DNA from: Simkaniaceae bacterium
GTDB lineage: Bacteria > Chlamydiota > Chlamydiia > Chlamydiales > JACRBE01
Length of the DNA stretch: 64,000 nt
Reading direction: 5' to 3'
Assembly (NCBI GenBank): GCA_022763045.1
Contig: JALEGI010000003.1
Coordinates: forward strand, 18,153 to 82,152
Both the position numbers and the translations under genes were made by a program. The notes below the pieces were generated by a model that saw only the letters and a list, made by a program, of their open reading frames with translations, had not been told where the DNA came from and ran no database searches. Numbering within the stretch: position 1 is the first letter of the stretch; the number at the start of each line of letters is the position of its first letter. Positions 26,172 through 36,578 of this stretch are shown here, piece by piece.

Positions 26172-27544
26172 TCCACATTTCCAACTGATACGGCAAGCCC
26201 TCCAATGGAGGTCTCTTTAAATTTGTGATGCATCTGCTCGCCCGTTTCACGCATGGCAGCAATCACCTCGTCTAGTCTAACTTTGTACTCGCCTTGAGTT
26301 TTAAGAGCAAGTCTTGAGGCATTGATCGCCTTGAGTGCGCCCATTGTATTGCGCTCGATACAGGGAATTTGAACAAGACCGCCAACTGGATCACATGTAA
26401 GCCCTAGATGATGCTCCATTGCTATCTCTGCAGCATTTTCAATCTGCTCATTGGTCCCTCCAAGCGCTGCTGTTAAACCTCCTGCTGCCATTGAGGCGGC
26501 AACACCTACCTCTCCTTGACATCCCATTTCGGCCGCTGAGAGAGAAGCGCCAGCTTTGAAAAGAGAGCCGATTGCAGTTGCTGTTAAAAAAAAGCGAATG
26601 ACCCCCTCGCGCTTGTACTGAGAAACAAACTTTTCATAATAGTGCAAGACAGCCGGAATAACCCCAGCAGCCCCATTAGTTGGAGATGTAACCACGCGAT
26701 GACCTGCCGCATTTTCCTCATTTACCGCAAGTGCGTAGAGTGAAACCCAATCAAAAATTTGCGCCGGATCTTGTGAGCGCGAGCGCTTCAAAGAGCGGAA
26801 GAGCTCAGGTGCGCGCCGCTTCACATTCAGCCCACCAGGCAATATGCCCTCTGTTGCAAGCCCCCTTTCAACACTCTCTTTCATCACACTCCAAATGCCC
26901 CAGATGCCTTTACGCACACTCGATTCCATGTCAAAGGCCATTTCGTTTTCAAGGACGACCTCCCAAATCATCTTGCCTGTATTTTTACAGTGTTTAGAAA
27001 GTTCGGCATAGGTTGAATACGGAAATGGTACAATAAAATCCGTCGAGCCCTCTTTTCTTACCTGCTTTACCTCTTGATGCGAGAGAATAAACCCTCCACC
27101 TGTCGAGTAATAAACCTCTTTGTGCAAGGTGCTACCCGTCTCAGACTTTGCGGTGAAACGCATTGCATTGGAATGGTAGGGTAGCCTCTTGCCCTTTTCA
27201 AAAATCATGTGTTGGGTAAGGTTAAAAGCGATCTCTTTTTCACCAAGCAGTTGGAGCTTTTTTGCATTTTCGATCGCATCGACAATCCCCATAATCCTAG
27301 AAATTGGGACATTTTCTGGAGAGTGGCCTTCAAACCCAAGTAAAAGAGCGCGATCGGTTCCATGACCATGGCCCGTCATCGCAAGAGACCCAAAGAGCTC
27401 AACAACAAGCGTTTGCGTCTGATGTAGCTTCCCAAGATTCTTAAGCTTAAGAAGAAAGGATTTAGCAGCTCGCATCGGCCCCACTGTGTGGGAGCTAGAT
27501 GGACCAATTCCGATAGAAAAAAGATCAAAAAGACTAGTAGACAT
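26165..27544 (-). CDS. sdaA: L-serine ammonia-lyase (iron-sulfur type, single chain)
   Basis: This 459-residue protein begins 'LFDLFSIGIGPSSSHTVGPM', the hallmark of bacterial L-serine dehydratase. The alpha part carries 'GCQGEVGVAASMAAGGL' and 'LGLTCDPVGGLVQIPCIERN', whose cysteines bind the 4Fe-4S cluster. It converts L-serine to pyruvate and ammonia, giving an intracellular parasite a way to feed host serine into pyruvate. It is the first gene of a probable sdaA-pfp pair (7-base overlap). Its start faces the promoter region of the next plus-strand gene. Confidence 0.93.
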   Translation of the reverse strand: MSTSLFDLFSIGIGPSSSHTVGPMRAAKSFLLKLKNLGKLHQTQTLVVELFGSLAMTGHGHGTDRALLLGFEGHSPENVPISRIMGIVDAIENAKKLQLLGEKEIAFNLTQHMIFEKGKRLPYHSNAMRFTAKSETGSTLHKEVYYSTGGGFILSHQEVKQVRKEGSTDFIVPFPYSTYAELSKHCKNTGKMIWEVVLENEMAFDMESSVRKGIWGIWSVMKESVERGLATEGILPGGLNVKRRAPELFRSLKRSRSQDPAQIFDWVSLYALAVNEENAAGHRVVTSPTNGAAGVIPAVLHYYEKFVSQYKREGVIRFFLTATAIGSLFKAGASLSAAEMGCQGEVGVAASMAAGGLTAALGGTNEQIENAAEIAMEHHLGLTCDPVGGLVQIPCIERNTMGALKAINASRLALKTQGEYKVRLDEVIAAMRETGEQMHHKFKETSIGGLAVSVGNVEC

Positions 27545-27644
27545 TAGATTACTTAATTATCACAAAGCAAACATCATACGAAATCCTTCACTCTTCTGTA
27601 AATCATTTTTCTAGACAAAGAACGTTAATAATTTTTTTTAATTT

Positions 27645-27681
27645 TTGAGATTTAACACTAAAACATATATACTTGTATATA
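27645..27681 (+). promoter_or_regulatory. Promoter with overlapping palindromic operator
   Basis: TTGAGA (27645-27650), a 17-base spacer and TATACT (27668-27673) form a strong housekeeping-type promoter for the gene at 27701. The -10 box lies inside a perfect palindrome with arms TATATAC (27666-27672) and GTATATA (27675-27681) around TT. This suggests a dimeric repressor site, although AT-rich palindromes can arise by chance. Confidence 0.65.
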
Positions 27682-27700
27682 AACATTAAATTTTAGAACT

Positions 27701-28603
27701 ATGTCAGTTACTTCGTCATATAACAGCGCTGTGGAGGCTTTAGAGCAGCAGCTCAAAGCAACCTCATTGCACCAAGCTCTTGGCGTTGAAGTAAAGGCGA
27801 CTCTTCCAAATATTCTTGATGCACATCAAAGATTGCATGAACAGGTGTCTGAGCTCTCAGAAGTAGCTGATACATCCTTTCTACAGTCACGGACAACTGA
27901 GCTATACACTCAATGCTACGAGCGTTATGTCATGAAAGACCTTTCCGAGAAGTTAGCAGAAACTCCTACGACCTCCATTCCAACCTACGCGTATGTCCTT
28001 AGAACATATCAAAACTTCCCCCTCTTTTTGAAAAATATCATTACAAGCAGTTTTGGTGATTATGCGCGCAGTGAAGTCCTAACCCCTCTTGCCGCTGAGG
28101 TCACCTCGAAAGACTCAGTCGCTGAAAAAGTAAAAGCTGCTTTTGAATTAATAAAGCCCTACCGCGTAGACAACTTGATTGTAGCCCTACTCCGGGAAAG
28201 TATTAGCTCCATCATAGAGAAACCAATTACAATCCATGATTTTCAAGAGGCCGGAATACCTACTGAAGATTTAGTATTTTTCTTCAAACAACATGCCGCA
28301 CCTACTGAAACTAATGCAGCAGATACACCGTACGAATCAATCTCTTTTTACAACAGGGTTTTTTCAAACGACCCTATTGATTCAGAGCTACCTAAACCAA
28401 TTGGAATACTAGCGCCAGCCACCCCAGTTCCAGAAAGCGATATTCGTTCGAGCAGAAGATCAACTGCAGCCACTCGTGGGAAACCCTCTCCTGACCTTAG
28501 ACCTAAGACAGCACCTAGTAAAATAGAAGAATTTTCCCCGCTACCCTCCCCTCGGATGACCCGTTGCACTTCAACTGGCCGTCTTAACATAAAACCCCTT
28601 TAG
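27701..28603 (+). CDS. Hypothetical protein, possible secreted effector
   Basis: I do not recognise this 300-residue protein. The first 220 residues look helical and soluble. The last 80 are Ser/Pro/Arg-rich and probably disordered, for example 'SSRRSTAATRGKPSPDLRPK'. It has no Sec signal or membrane segment. An N-terminus rich in Ser/Thr/Ala and a disordered tail are common in chlamydial type III secretion substrates, so that is a possible role; it is inference only. It stands alone between sdaA and pyrG and has its own clear promoter. Confidence 0.65.
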   Translation: MSVTSSYNSAVEALEQQLKATSLHQALGVEVKATLPNILDAHQRLHEQVSELSEVADTSFLQSRTTELYTQCYERYVMKDLSEKLAETPTTSIPTYAYVLRTYQNFPLFLKNIITSSFGDYARSEVLTPLAAEVTSKDSVAEKVKAAFELIKPYRVDNLIVALLRESISSIIEKPITIHDFQEAGIPTEDLVFFFKQHAAPTETNAADTPYESISFYNRVFSNDPIDSELPKPIGILAPATPVPESDIRSSRRSTAATRGKPSPDLRPKTAPSKIEEFSPLPSPRMTRCTSTGRLNIKPL

Positions 28604-28617
28604 CACCAATTTCTTGA

Positions 28618-30673
<2,056 letters not shown>

Positions 30674-30849
30674 CTCGGCCCACATCAACCACTTACGTAA
30701 ATCCAGTTTGTAAGAGATTGATTTTCTGCAAGATACACTTAATTACACTCTTTTTTTGAACCTAAGAGGTTGTCATGAGCCGATTAAAAAAATGTTGAGT
30801 GAAATAGGCAAAAGGGACATATTAAGCTATTATTTGAAAAAGGTGGAAT

Positions 30850-32379
30850 ATGGAAGAAAATCCCTTTCAGGAAATCGGTCATGGCGATCGAACCGTCAAA
30901 CCGTGTATTTTAGTCATTTTTGGGGCAACTGGCGACTTAACTGCGCGTAAGCTAGTACCTGCGATTTACAACCTGAAACGGGAGGGCCAACTCCCCTCAC
31001 ATTTTGCCTGCGTTGGGTTTGCTCGTAGAGAAAAGACCCACGATCAATTCCGCGACGAGATGGAAAAGGGCATTAACAGCTTCTCGCGCGTTAAACCTGT
31101 AGACAAAGATCTTTGGAGTAACTTTCATGAGCAGCTCTACTACCACCAAAGCGAGTTTAGCGAAGATGATGGCTATCAGAGTTTAAAGAAATTTCTTGAA
31201 GAGCTCGATGAAAAGCTAGGGACCCAAGGAAATCGCGTTTTTTATCTCTCCACTCAGCCAAGTTTTTTTCCAACAATTATCGAAAAGTTGAAGAAAAATG
31301 GGCTGATTTACAACACAGATGATGAGCGCTTCTCGCGCGTCATTATCGAAAAGCCCTTTGGGCATAATCTGACCTCTGCAAAGGAGTTGCAAACAGATCT
31401 GATGCAACACCTCGATGAACAGCAGCTCTACCGTATTGACCACTATCTTGGAAAGGAGACGGTGCAAAATCTCCTTGTTTTCCGCTTTGGGAATTCTCTT
31501 TTCGAGAATATGTGGAACAATCGGTATATCGATCATGTTCAAATCACCGTTGCTGAAAATATTGGCATCGGTACCCGTGGAAGGTTTTACGAAGAATCGG
31601 GCCTTTTGCGAGACATTATCCAAAACCATATGATGCAACTTCTCAGTTTAGTTGCGATGGAGCCTCCAGTAAATTTGACTGCTGAGGCAATTCGCGATGA
31701 GAAGGTAAAAGTCCTTCAAAGCATCTCTCCATTCAATGAAAAGACCTTTGAGTCCCACGCGGTACGGGGCCAATATGGTCCTGGATTTATTGAAGGTGAG
31801 GCTTGCAAGGGATATCGCGAGGAAGAAAATGTCGATCCAAAATCGCAGATTGAAACCTATGCGGCTCTGAAGCTCTACGTGCAAAACTGGCGTTGGGCTG
31901 GCGTTCCTTTCTACTTACGTGGAGCTAAAAGAATGCCTAAGCGGGTGACTGAAATTTCCGTGCGTTTTAAAGATGCTCCGGGTATTCTCTTCCACCAGCC
32001 AGGGCAAAAAAACCGACCTAACGTTTTGGCAATTCGAATTCAGCCAAATGAGGGAATTGCCCTGAGAATGAACTGTAAAGTTCCAGGCCCCTCTAGCCCC
32101 ATTCAACCCGTAACAATGGATTTTCGCTACGGACAATTTTTTGGGATGGCGCCACCAGAGGCCTACGAACGATTGATTTGTGACTGTATGATTGGCGACA
32201 ATACTCTCTTTACGCGAGAAGATGAAGTATTCAACTCTTGGCGGATTTTATCTCCCCTACTCGAATATTGGGAAAACAATGTCCCAGACGACTTCCCCAA
32301 CTACCAGGCAGGAACTTGGGGCCCTGAGTCTGCGGTTGAACTACTTGCACGCCACAAGAGAAAATGGAGGCTACTGTGA
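30850..32379 (+). CDS. zwf: Glucose-6-phosphate 1-dehydrogenase
   Basis: This 509-residue enzyme has the NADP-binding 'LVIFGATGDLTARKLVPAIY', the catalytic 'RIDHYLGKETVQNLL', and substrate-site residues around 'FIEGEACKGYREEENVDP'. It oxidises glucose 6-phosphate and makes NADPH, entering the oxidative pentose phosphate pathway. A good AAGGTGG site precedes the ATG. A 176-base leader separates it from yqgF and contains a short reading frame (30775-30798). The stop overlaps the opcA start by 16 bases. Confidence 0.95.
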   Translation: MEENPFQEIGHGDRTVKPCILVIFGATGDLTARKLVPAIYNLKREGQLPSHFACVGFARREKTHDQFRDEMEKGINSFSRVKPVDKDLWSNFHEQLYYHQSEFSEDDGYQSLKKFLEELDEKLGTQGNRVFYLSTQPSFFPTIIEKLKKNGLIYNTDDERFSRVIIEKPFGHNLTSAKELQTDLMQHLDEQQLYRIDHYLGKETVQNLLVFRFGNSLFENMWNNRYIDHVQITVAENIGIGTRGRFYEESGLLRDIIQNHMMQLLSLVAMEPPVNLTAEAIRDEKVKVLQSISPFNEKTFESHAVRGQYGPGFIEGEACKGYREEENVDPKSQIETYAALKLYVQNWRWAGVPFYLRGAKRMPKRVTEISVRFKDAPGILFHQPGQKNRPNVLAIRIQPNEGIALRMNCKVPGPSSPIQPVTMDFRYGQFFGMAPPEAYERLICDCMIGDNTLFTREDEVFNSWRILSPLLEYWENNVPDDFPNYQAGTWGPESAVELLARHKRKWRLL

Positions 32380-33446
32380 CATCAAAAATGGTTGTTCACC
32401 CTGCTGAAATTGAGGAGAAACTCGTCTCCATTTGGGATGAGATGCAGGGCTCGGGAAAGATGCGCGCTTGCCTGTTTAACCTAGTGATCTATTCAAAAAA
32501 AGATCAGCGGGCTGCCTATCTTCAAAAGGTTGCCCAAAGTATCATTCAAAAGTTTCCCTCGCGGATTCTCTTCATTACTGAAGACACGGACAAAAGCGAG
32601 GGCAACCTCGTGTCGAGTGTCTCTGTCCTCAATGCTGAAGAACAAATCTATTGCGACTGGATTGATATTGAGGTCAGCGGCGATTTTCACAACCGCGTTC
32701 CATTTGTGATTCTCCCCCACCTTCTGCCTGATCTACCAATTTATCTTGTTTGGGGTGGCGACCCCTGCTCTATTGACCCAGTAACTTTAAAAATCGAAAA
32801 GTTTGCCTCCAGAACGATTTTTGACTCGGAGACCTCTTGCGACATGTCGGCGTTTGCTAAAGCGACCCTTGAGCATCAGAAAAAAACTGGCTGTGATATT
32901 GCCGATCTAAACTGGGCAAGAATTGAGAGCTGGCGCCATCTTTTCGCCTCACTTTTCTATAATGGGCAAAAGCGCTCAGAGCTTGCAACTGCAAAGAAGA
33001 TTATTATTCAGTACAACTCAAGAGAGACAGACTTTTTCTGTCATACGAAGACCCAAGCCATCTATCTTTCCACATGGCTTGCAACAATCTTGGGCTGGCA
33101 ATTTTCAAACAAATCTGAAAGTGGCAAGGATTTAACTCTCACATTTGGTGAGGTCGAAGTGGTAATTACACCCGATCTATATGACTCTCTTCCCCCGGGA
33201 CGCATCCTATCTGTTGAAGTGCAGTTCAATGAAAATGATAAACTCAAGCTACATAGGCAAAAAGATGCTCCCCACCAAGTCGATATCGAGACGTGTGAAA
33301 AGGATGTCTGTAAAATCGCCTCAAGAATCATTTTTGAAAAAGAGAGCTCAGGATCATCGCTTGTCAATGAAGTGTGTCACCCTGGAACCTCAAGCCACTA
33401 CCTACGCGTTCTTGAAATGCTACTTTTGATGGAGCTTGATAAATAA
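32364..33446 (+). CDS. opcA: OpcA-like glucose-6-phosphate dehydrogenase assembly protein
   Basis: This 360-residue protein resembles OpcA, known from cyanobacteria and actinobacteria as an assembly or activating factor of G6PDH. Supporting segments are 'PFVILPHLLPDLPIYLVWGG' and 'RIIFDSE'-like 'ASRTIFDSETSCD', plus 'LNWARIESWRHLFASLF'. Position is the strongest support: it lies between zwf and pgl and overlaps zwf by 16 bases. In Chlamydia trachomatis zwf and pgl are adjacent, so this is an extra gene in the conserved block. Assignment is by recollection of the family pattern and context. Confidence 0.8.
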   Translation: MEATVTSKMVVHPAEIEEKLVSIWDEMQGSGKMRACLFNLVIYSKKDQRAAYLQKVAQSIIQKFPSRILFITEDTDKSEGNLVSSVSVLNAEEQIYCDWIDIEVSGDFHNRVPFVILPHLLPDLPIYLVWGGDPCSIDPVTLKIEKFASRTIFDSETSCDMSAFAKATLEHQKKTGCDIADLNWARIESWRHLFASLFYNGQKRSELATAKKIIIQYNSRETDFFCHTKTQAIYLSTWLATILGWQFSNKSESGKDLTLTFGEVEVVITPDLYDSLPPGRILSVEVQFNENDKLKLHRQKDAPHQVDIETCEKDVCKIASRIIFEKESSGSSLVNEVCHPGTSSHYLRVLEMLLLMELDK

Positions 33447-33448
33447 GT

Positions 33449-34186
33449 ATGGAAAAACAAATCGATGAAAGGCGCGTCCTCTCTGTCCCAGGTGATCTAG
33501 AAGCAACACTCAAATTTTGCGTTGAGCATTTTATACAGTGCGCAAAGCTCTCTATCGCAAATCACGACCATTTTTATGTCGCTCTCTCCGGAGGATCTAC
33601 TCCCAAAGAGATTTTCAAACGCCTAAGTTCAGATAAGTATAAAGAGCAACTTGATTGGACAAAAGTCCATCTATTTTGGAGCGATGAACGCTGCGTTGCC
33701 CCAGACCACAAAGATAGCAACTATAAAATGGCAATGGATGCGGGTCTTGGGACTTTGAATATTCCCGAAGAGAATATACACCGCATGGTTGGGGAAAGAG
33801 ATGCTCAAGAGGGAGCTAAGAACTACGAGGAGACCATCTCTTCGGTTCTAGGTTCACGCCCCTTTGACCTTGTCATGTTAGGTATGGGCGATGATGGGCA
33901 TACAGCCTCTCTCTTTCCTGGAACTGAGGCGTTAAAAGAGACTGAGCGCAAGGTTGTCGCAAATTTCGTCCCCCAAAAAGAGACTTGGCGCCTAACGATG
34001 ACTCAGCCCTTCATCAATACGGCTAACCACATTGTTTTCTATGTGATGGGTGATAAAAAGCAAGAGATGCTTAAAGAGGTCTTGAGCGGTGGCGACTACC
34101 CATCTGCTCATATTGGCTCAGCAAAACACAAAGCTCTTTGGATCGCCGATCATGCAGCGGCTACACTTCTTGGAAGCGCGGCCTGA
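33449..34186 (+). CDS. pgl: 6-phosphogluconolactonase
   Basis: This 245-residue protein of the DevB/NagB-like fold has 'YVALSGGSTPKEIFKRL', 'VHLFWSDERCVAPDHKDSNY', 'DLVMLGMGDDGHTASLFPG' and 'RLTMTQPFIN'. It hydrolyses 6-phosphogluconolactone, the product of Zwf. The gene begins 2 bases after opcA, which completes a three-gene set for the first steps of the oxidative branch. The 3' end overlaps the convergent gene at 34150-35250 by 37 bases. Confidence 0.95.
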   Translation: MEKQIDERRVLSVPGDLEATLKFCVEHFIQCAKLSIANHDHFYVALSGGSTPKEIFKRLSSDKYKEQLDWTKVHLFWSDERCVAPDHKDSNYKMAMDAGLGTLNIPEENIHRMVGERDAQEGAKNYEETISSVLGSRPFDLVMLGMGDDGHTASLFPGTEALKETERKVVANFVPQKETWRLTMTQPFINTANHIVFYVMGDKKQEMLKEVLSGGDYPSAHIGSAKHKALWIADHAAATLLGSAA

Positions 34187-35250
34187 TAATCTGCTCGAAT
34201 TGCCAAATACATGCCTCTTTTCAATGAGAGATACATCCCTTTTTGAGGAAACCCACGTCCCTTGAAATATCCGCCCACCTCAAGAATGACAGTTTCATCG
34301 AATTCATACTTAACATCACTGTCCTTTCTCGACCCAACCATGCGCTTTGCGACTAAAGAACTCAATGACAACCCAGGTAAATAATTAAGATGTCCCGTTC
34401 CATCCCAGTGCGTCAAATGGAAGAGAGGAAAAGCAGAAGCAGCAGCAATCCCCTGAGCGCGCAAATAAATCTCTACAAAAAATGGCTTTTTGCGAAAAAC
34501 AACAGAGCATAACTCCGTCGTATTTCTTGTTACAATTGATATACGTCTATTTAAGACAGATGAAAGCCGGCACCCACAAGCAATACCTTCGGGGAAAAAT
34601 GTTCCTTGATGAACCTGTCCATTTCGCATCGCGTACTGACCAACGAAGACTCCTGTTTCTGGATTGACAATTGCACCCATAACGTCTGATATCTTTCCAA
34701 TATGGCGTCCCCCAGTATCATCACCTAACACAATATGATTGGCGTTTAAATATAGCGGTCTTTGAATGCGGGTATATCTAAAAACAAGATTTAGGGCTTG
34801 AGTTAAAAAACTATTGATCGATGTCGCAGCTTCATAAGCATAATTGTGAAAAGCAGAAGTGCCAGGGTCTGCTACTGCATTCAATCGCTCTTGTAAAATC
34901 TGATAAAGATAGCGACAAAAGAGCTCATTTCCTACAGGCCTCAAATCGCAACTAAGAAGCTCATTTGAAACAGCCTTCAACACACCCTGAGTTTTTCTAT
35001 CCGTAGTGCTTAGAGAGCGCGTTTTTGCAGCACGAAGTGCGCGGAACTGCCTATGTGTAAGAGCCCTTGGCTTACAGGGAAGCGTACTCTGATCAAATGC
35101 TGGAGAGTGGCAGCCGCCCTCAAACATAGGCTCAGGATCACTAGCCTCGCTATCTGTCCAGAACTCTTTGGGTGGAGGTGAAACACACATTTCATCTTCA
35201 CTATCACTACTGTCTGTAGCCCAAAAGCGTGAACGAGTTACTGCATCCAT
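34150..35250 (-). CDS. Hypothetical protein with acidic disordered N-terminus
   Basis: I do not recognise this 366-residue protein. Residues 1-55 are rich in Ser, Asp, Glu and Pro ('ATDSSDSEDEM') and probably disordered. The remaining part appears globular, with mixed alpha/beta composition and several Cys. It has no signal peptide or membrane helix. The low-complexity acidic start is compatible with a host-directed effector, but no known domain was identified. It sits between pgl and a cyclophilin. Confidence 0.65.
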   Translation of the reverse strand: MDAVTRSRFWATDSSDSEDEMCVSPPPKEFWTDSEASDPEPMFEGGCHSPAFDQSTLPCKPRALTHRQFRALRAAKTRSLSTTDRKTQGVLKAVSNELLSCDLRPVGNELFCRYLYQILQERLNAVADPGTSAFHNYAYEAATSINSFLTQALNLVFRYTRIQRPLYLNANHIVLGDDTGGRHIGKISDVMGAIVNPETGVFVGQYAMRNGQVHQGTFFPEGIACGCRLSSVLNRRISIVTRNTTELCSVVFRKKPFFVEIYLRAQGIAAASAFPLFHLTHWDGTGHLNYLPGLSLSSLVAKRMVGSRKDSDVKYEFDETVILEVGGYFKGRGFPQKGMYLSLKRGMYLAIRADYQAALPRSVAAA

Positions 35251-35292
35251 AGATCTTTCCTCAAAAATAGGTTGGAAAGTCTATAGCAGTGG

Positions 35293-35766
35293 CTATTTAA
35301 CGTAAACCTTGATCATTTTCTGCTCTTTGACAGGCTTGTCGCGAAAGTCCGTTTCAATAACCTCAAGCTTCTTCACAATATCAAAGCCCTTTGTCACTTC
35401 GCCAAAAATTGTATGGTTTTTGTGCAGCCAAGGGGTTTCAACAGTCGTGATGAAAAACTGGGAGCCATTTGTAGCCGGTCCAGAGTTTGCCATCGCCAAG
35501 ATTCCAGGCTTGTCGAACTTCACGTGATCGTGAACTTCGTCTTCGAAGGGTTTGCCCCAAATCGATTCACCATCGGTGCCTGTTCCTGTCGGATCTCCAC
35601 CTTGGATCATGAAGTCTTTAATGATACGGTGGAAGACGATTCCATCGTAGTAGCCCTTTTTTGCGAGCTTAACCATGTTTTCGCACGCCTTTGGTGCAAC
35701 TTCTGGCTTCAAGGTGACTTCAAAATTACCTTGAGTTGTCTCAAAAATAAGTGTTGGATTTTTCAT
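35293..35766 (-). CDS. ppiB: Cyclophilin-type peptidyl-prolyl cis-trans isomerase
   Basis: This 157-residue single-domain cyclophilin has 'GIVFHRIIKDFMIQGGDPTGTGTDG' type sequence split over residues 39-63 (catalytic Arg in 'FHRII'), 'ILAMANSGPATNGSQFFIT' and 'PWLHKNHTIFGEV'. No signal peptide is present, so it is a cytosolic foldase. It stands between two unrelated minus-strand genes with short spacers. Confidence 0.95.
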   Translation of the reverse strand: MKNPTLIFETTQGNFEVTLKPEVAPKACENMVKLAKKGYYDGIVFHRIIKDFMIQGGDPTGTGTDGESIWGKPFEDEVHDHVKFDKPGILAMANSGPATNGSQFFITTVETPWLHKNHTIFGEVTKGFDIVKKLEVIETDFRDKPVKEQKMIKVYVK

Positions 35767-35790
35767 ACCTAAAGTCTAACACAGAGTGAA

Positions 35791-36558
35791 TTAGAGGTCA
35801 ATTTCAGGGGCTTTTGGAGCTGAAAATCCATCTTCAACATGTATTAGCTCCCACCGTCTAAAATTTGTTTTGCGATCGAAGAGAAAAGTTGTGTCGAGCC
35901 AAAGATTGAGAAAATCGGCTCCAAATTCTGCCGCCCCCTCCTTAGCTGCTGCTGCATACCCCCTGACAGGAAGTATATCTTGGTCTGAATCCTTTACATA
36001 GAAGGTATAGGCAATTTCTAGATTCATCTCGCTTTTAGAAATAGCTGCTTTCCAGCCCAAAACAGGAATCGAAACAAGCTCATAGGTAAATTCCCGCTTC
36101 ATCAGCTCAATGAGCTCCTCTTTGGTAACATCAATTAAAATTCCATTGGTGATATCTGCAAAATTGCCTGTCAAATTGAGATTAAGCATAGCGCGCTCAT
36201 TGCCTCTCTTCATCGGCCCCCACCGCTCAGAATGAATCGGCAAAACAGCGTGGTTAAAAAGACGCATCACCCCAAATCCAAGCGCAGGACGATAGGTCTC
36301 CATCACGTCAGGCTTTAGTGTTTTTAGGGCAGATTCTCTACTCAGCAAAGAGCCATAGGAAAAAATTTTGATGCGCTCATTTCCGTCAAAAAGTTGATCT
36401 AGATCACTCGGTGGTGTAATATAGGCCTGCTCGCTAAGACGCTCAGCAGACAACACCATCTGCTCCTCGCGCTCTTGACTCCAAGGTCTAGGTGTATCCT
36501 TAACCCTTGGTCGGGCCCCTTTCATTAGGGAAAGTGAATCAATAAGTAATTTATTCAT
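35791..36558 (-). CDS. Gamma-glutamylcyclotransferase-like (GGCT-fold) protein
   Basis: This 255-residue protein contains 'IKIFSYGSLLSRESAL' (about 63-78), the conserved YGSL glycine-rich loop of the GGCT/AIG2 fold. 'RPALGFGVMRLFN' follows, then a later region 'MLNLNLTGNFADITNGILIDV' that matches the strand carrying the fold's acidic residue. GGCT-like enzymes release 5-oxoproline from gamma-glutamyl peptides or glutathione. That would fit the glutathione synthase in the same window, but activity is unproved. The first 60 residues form an extra N-terminal extension. Confidence 0.6.
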   Translation of the reverse strand: MNKLLIDSLSLMKGARPRVKDTPRPWSQEREEQMVLSAERLSEQAYITPPSDLDQLFDGNERIKIFSYGSLLSRESALKTLKPDVMETYRPALGFGVMRLFNHAVLPIHSERWGPMKRGNERAMLNLNLTGNFADITNGILIDVTKEELIELMKREFTYELVSIPVLGWKAAISKSEMNLEIAYTFYVKDSDQDILPVRGYAAAAKEGAAEFGADFLNLWLDTTFLFDRKTNFRRWELIHVEDGFSAPKAPEIDL

Positions 36559-36578
36559 AACACCATTATAACAAATTT

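Noticed and set aside
31216..31638. 140-codon open frame opposite zwf
   Set aside because: It covers the conserved catalytic region of zwf in antisense, and its composition does not resemble a real protein.
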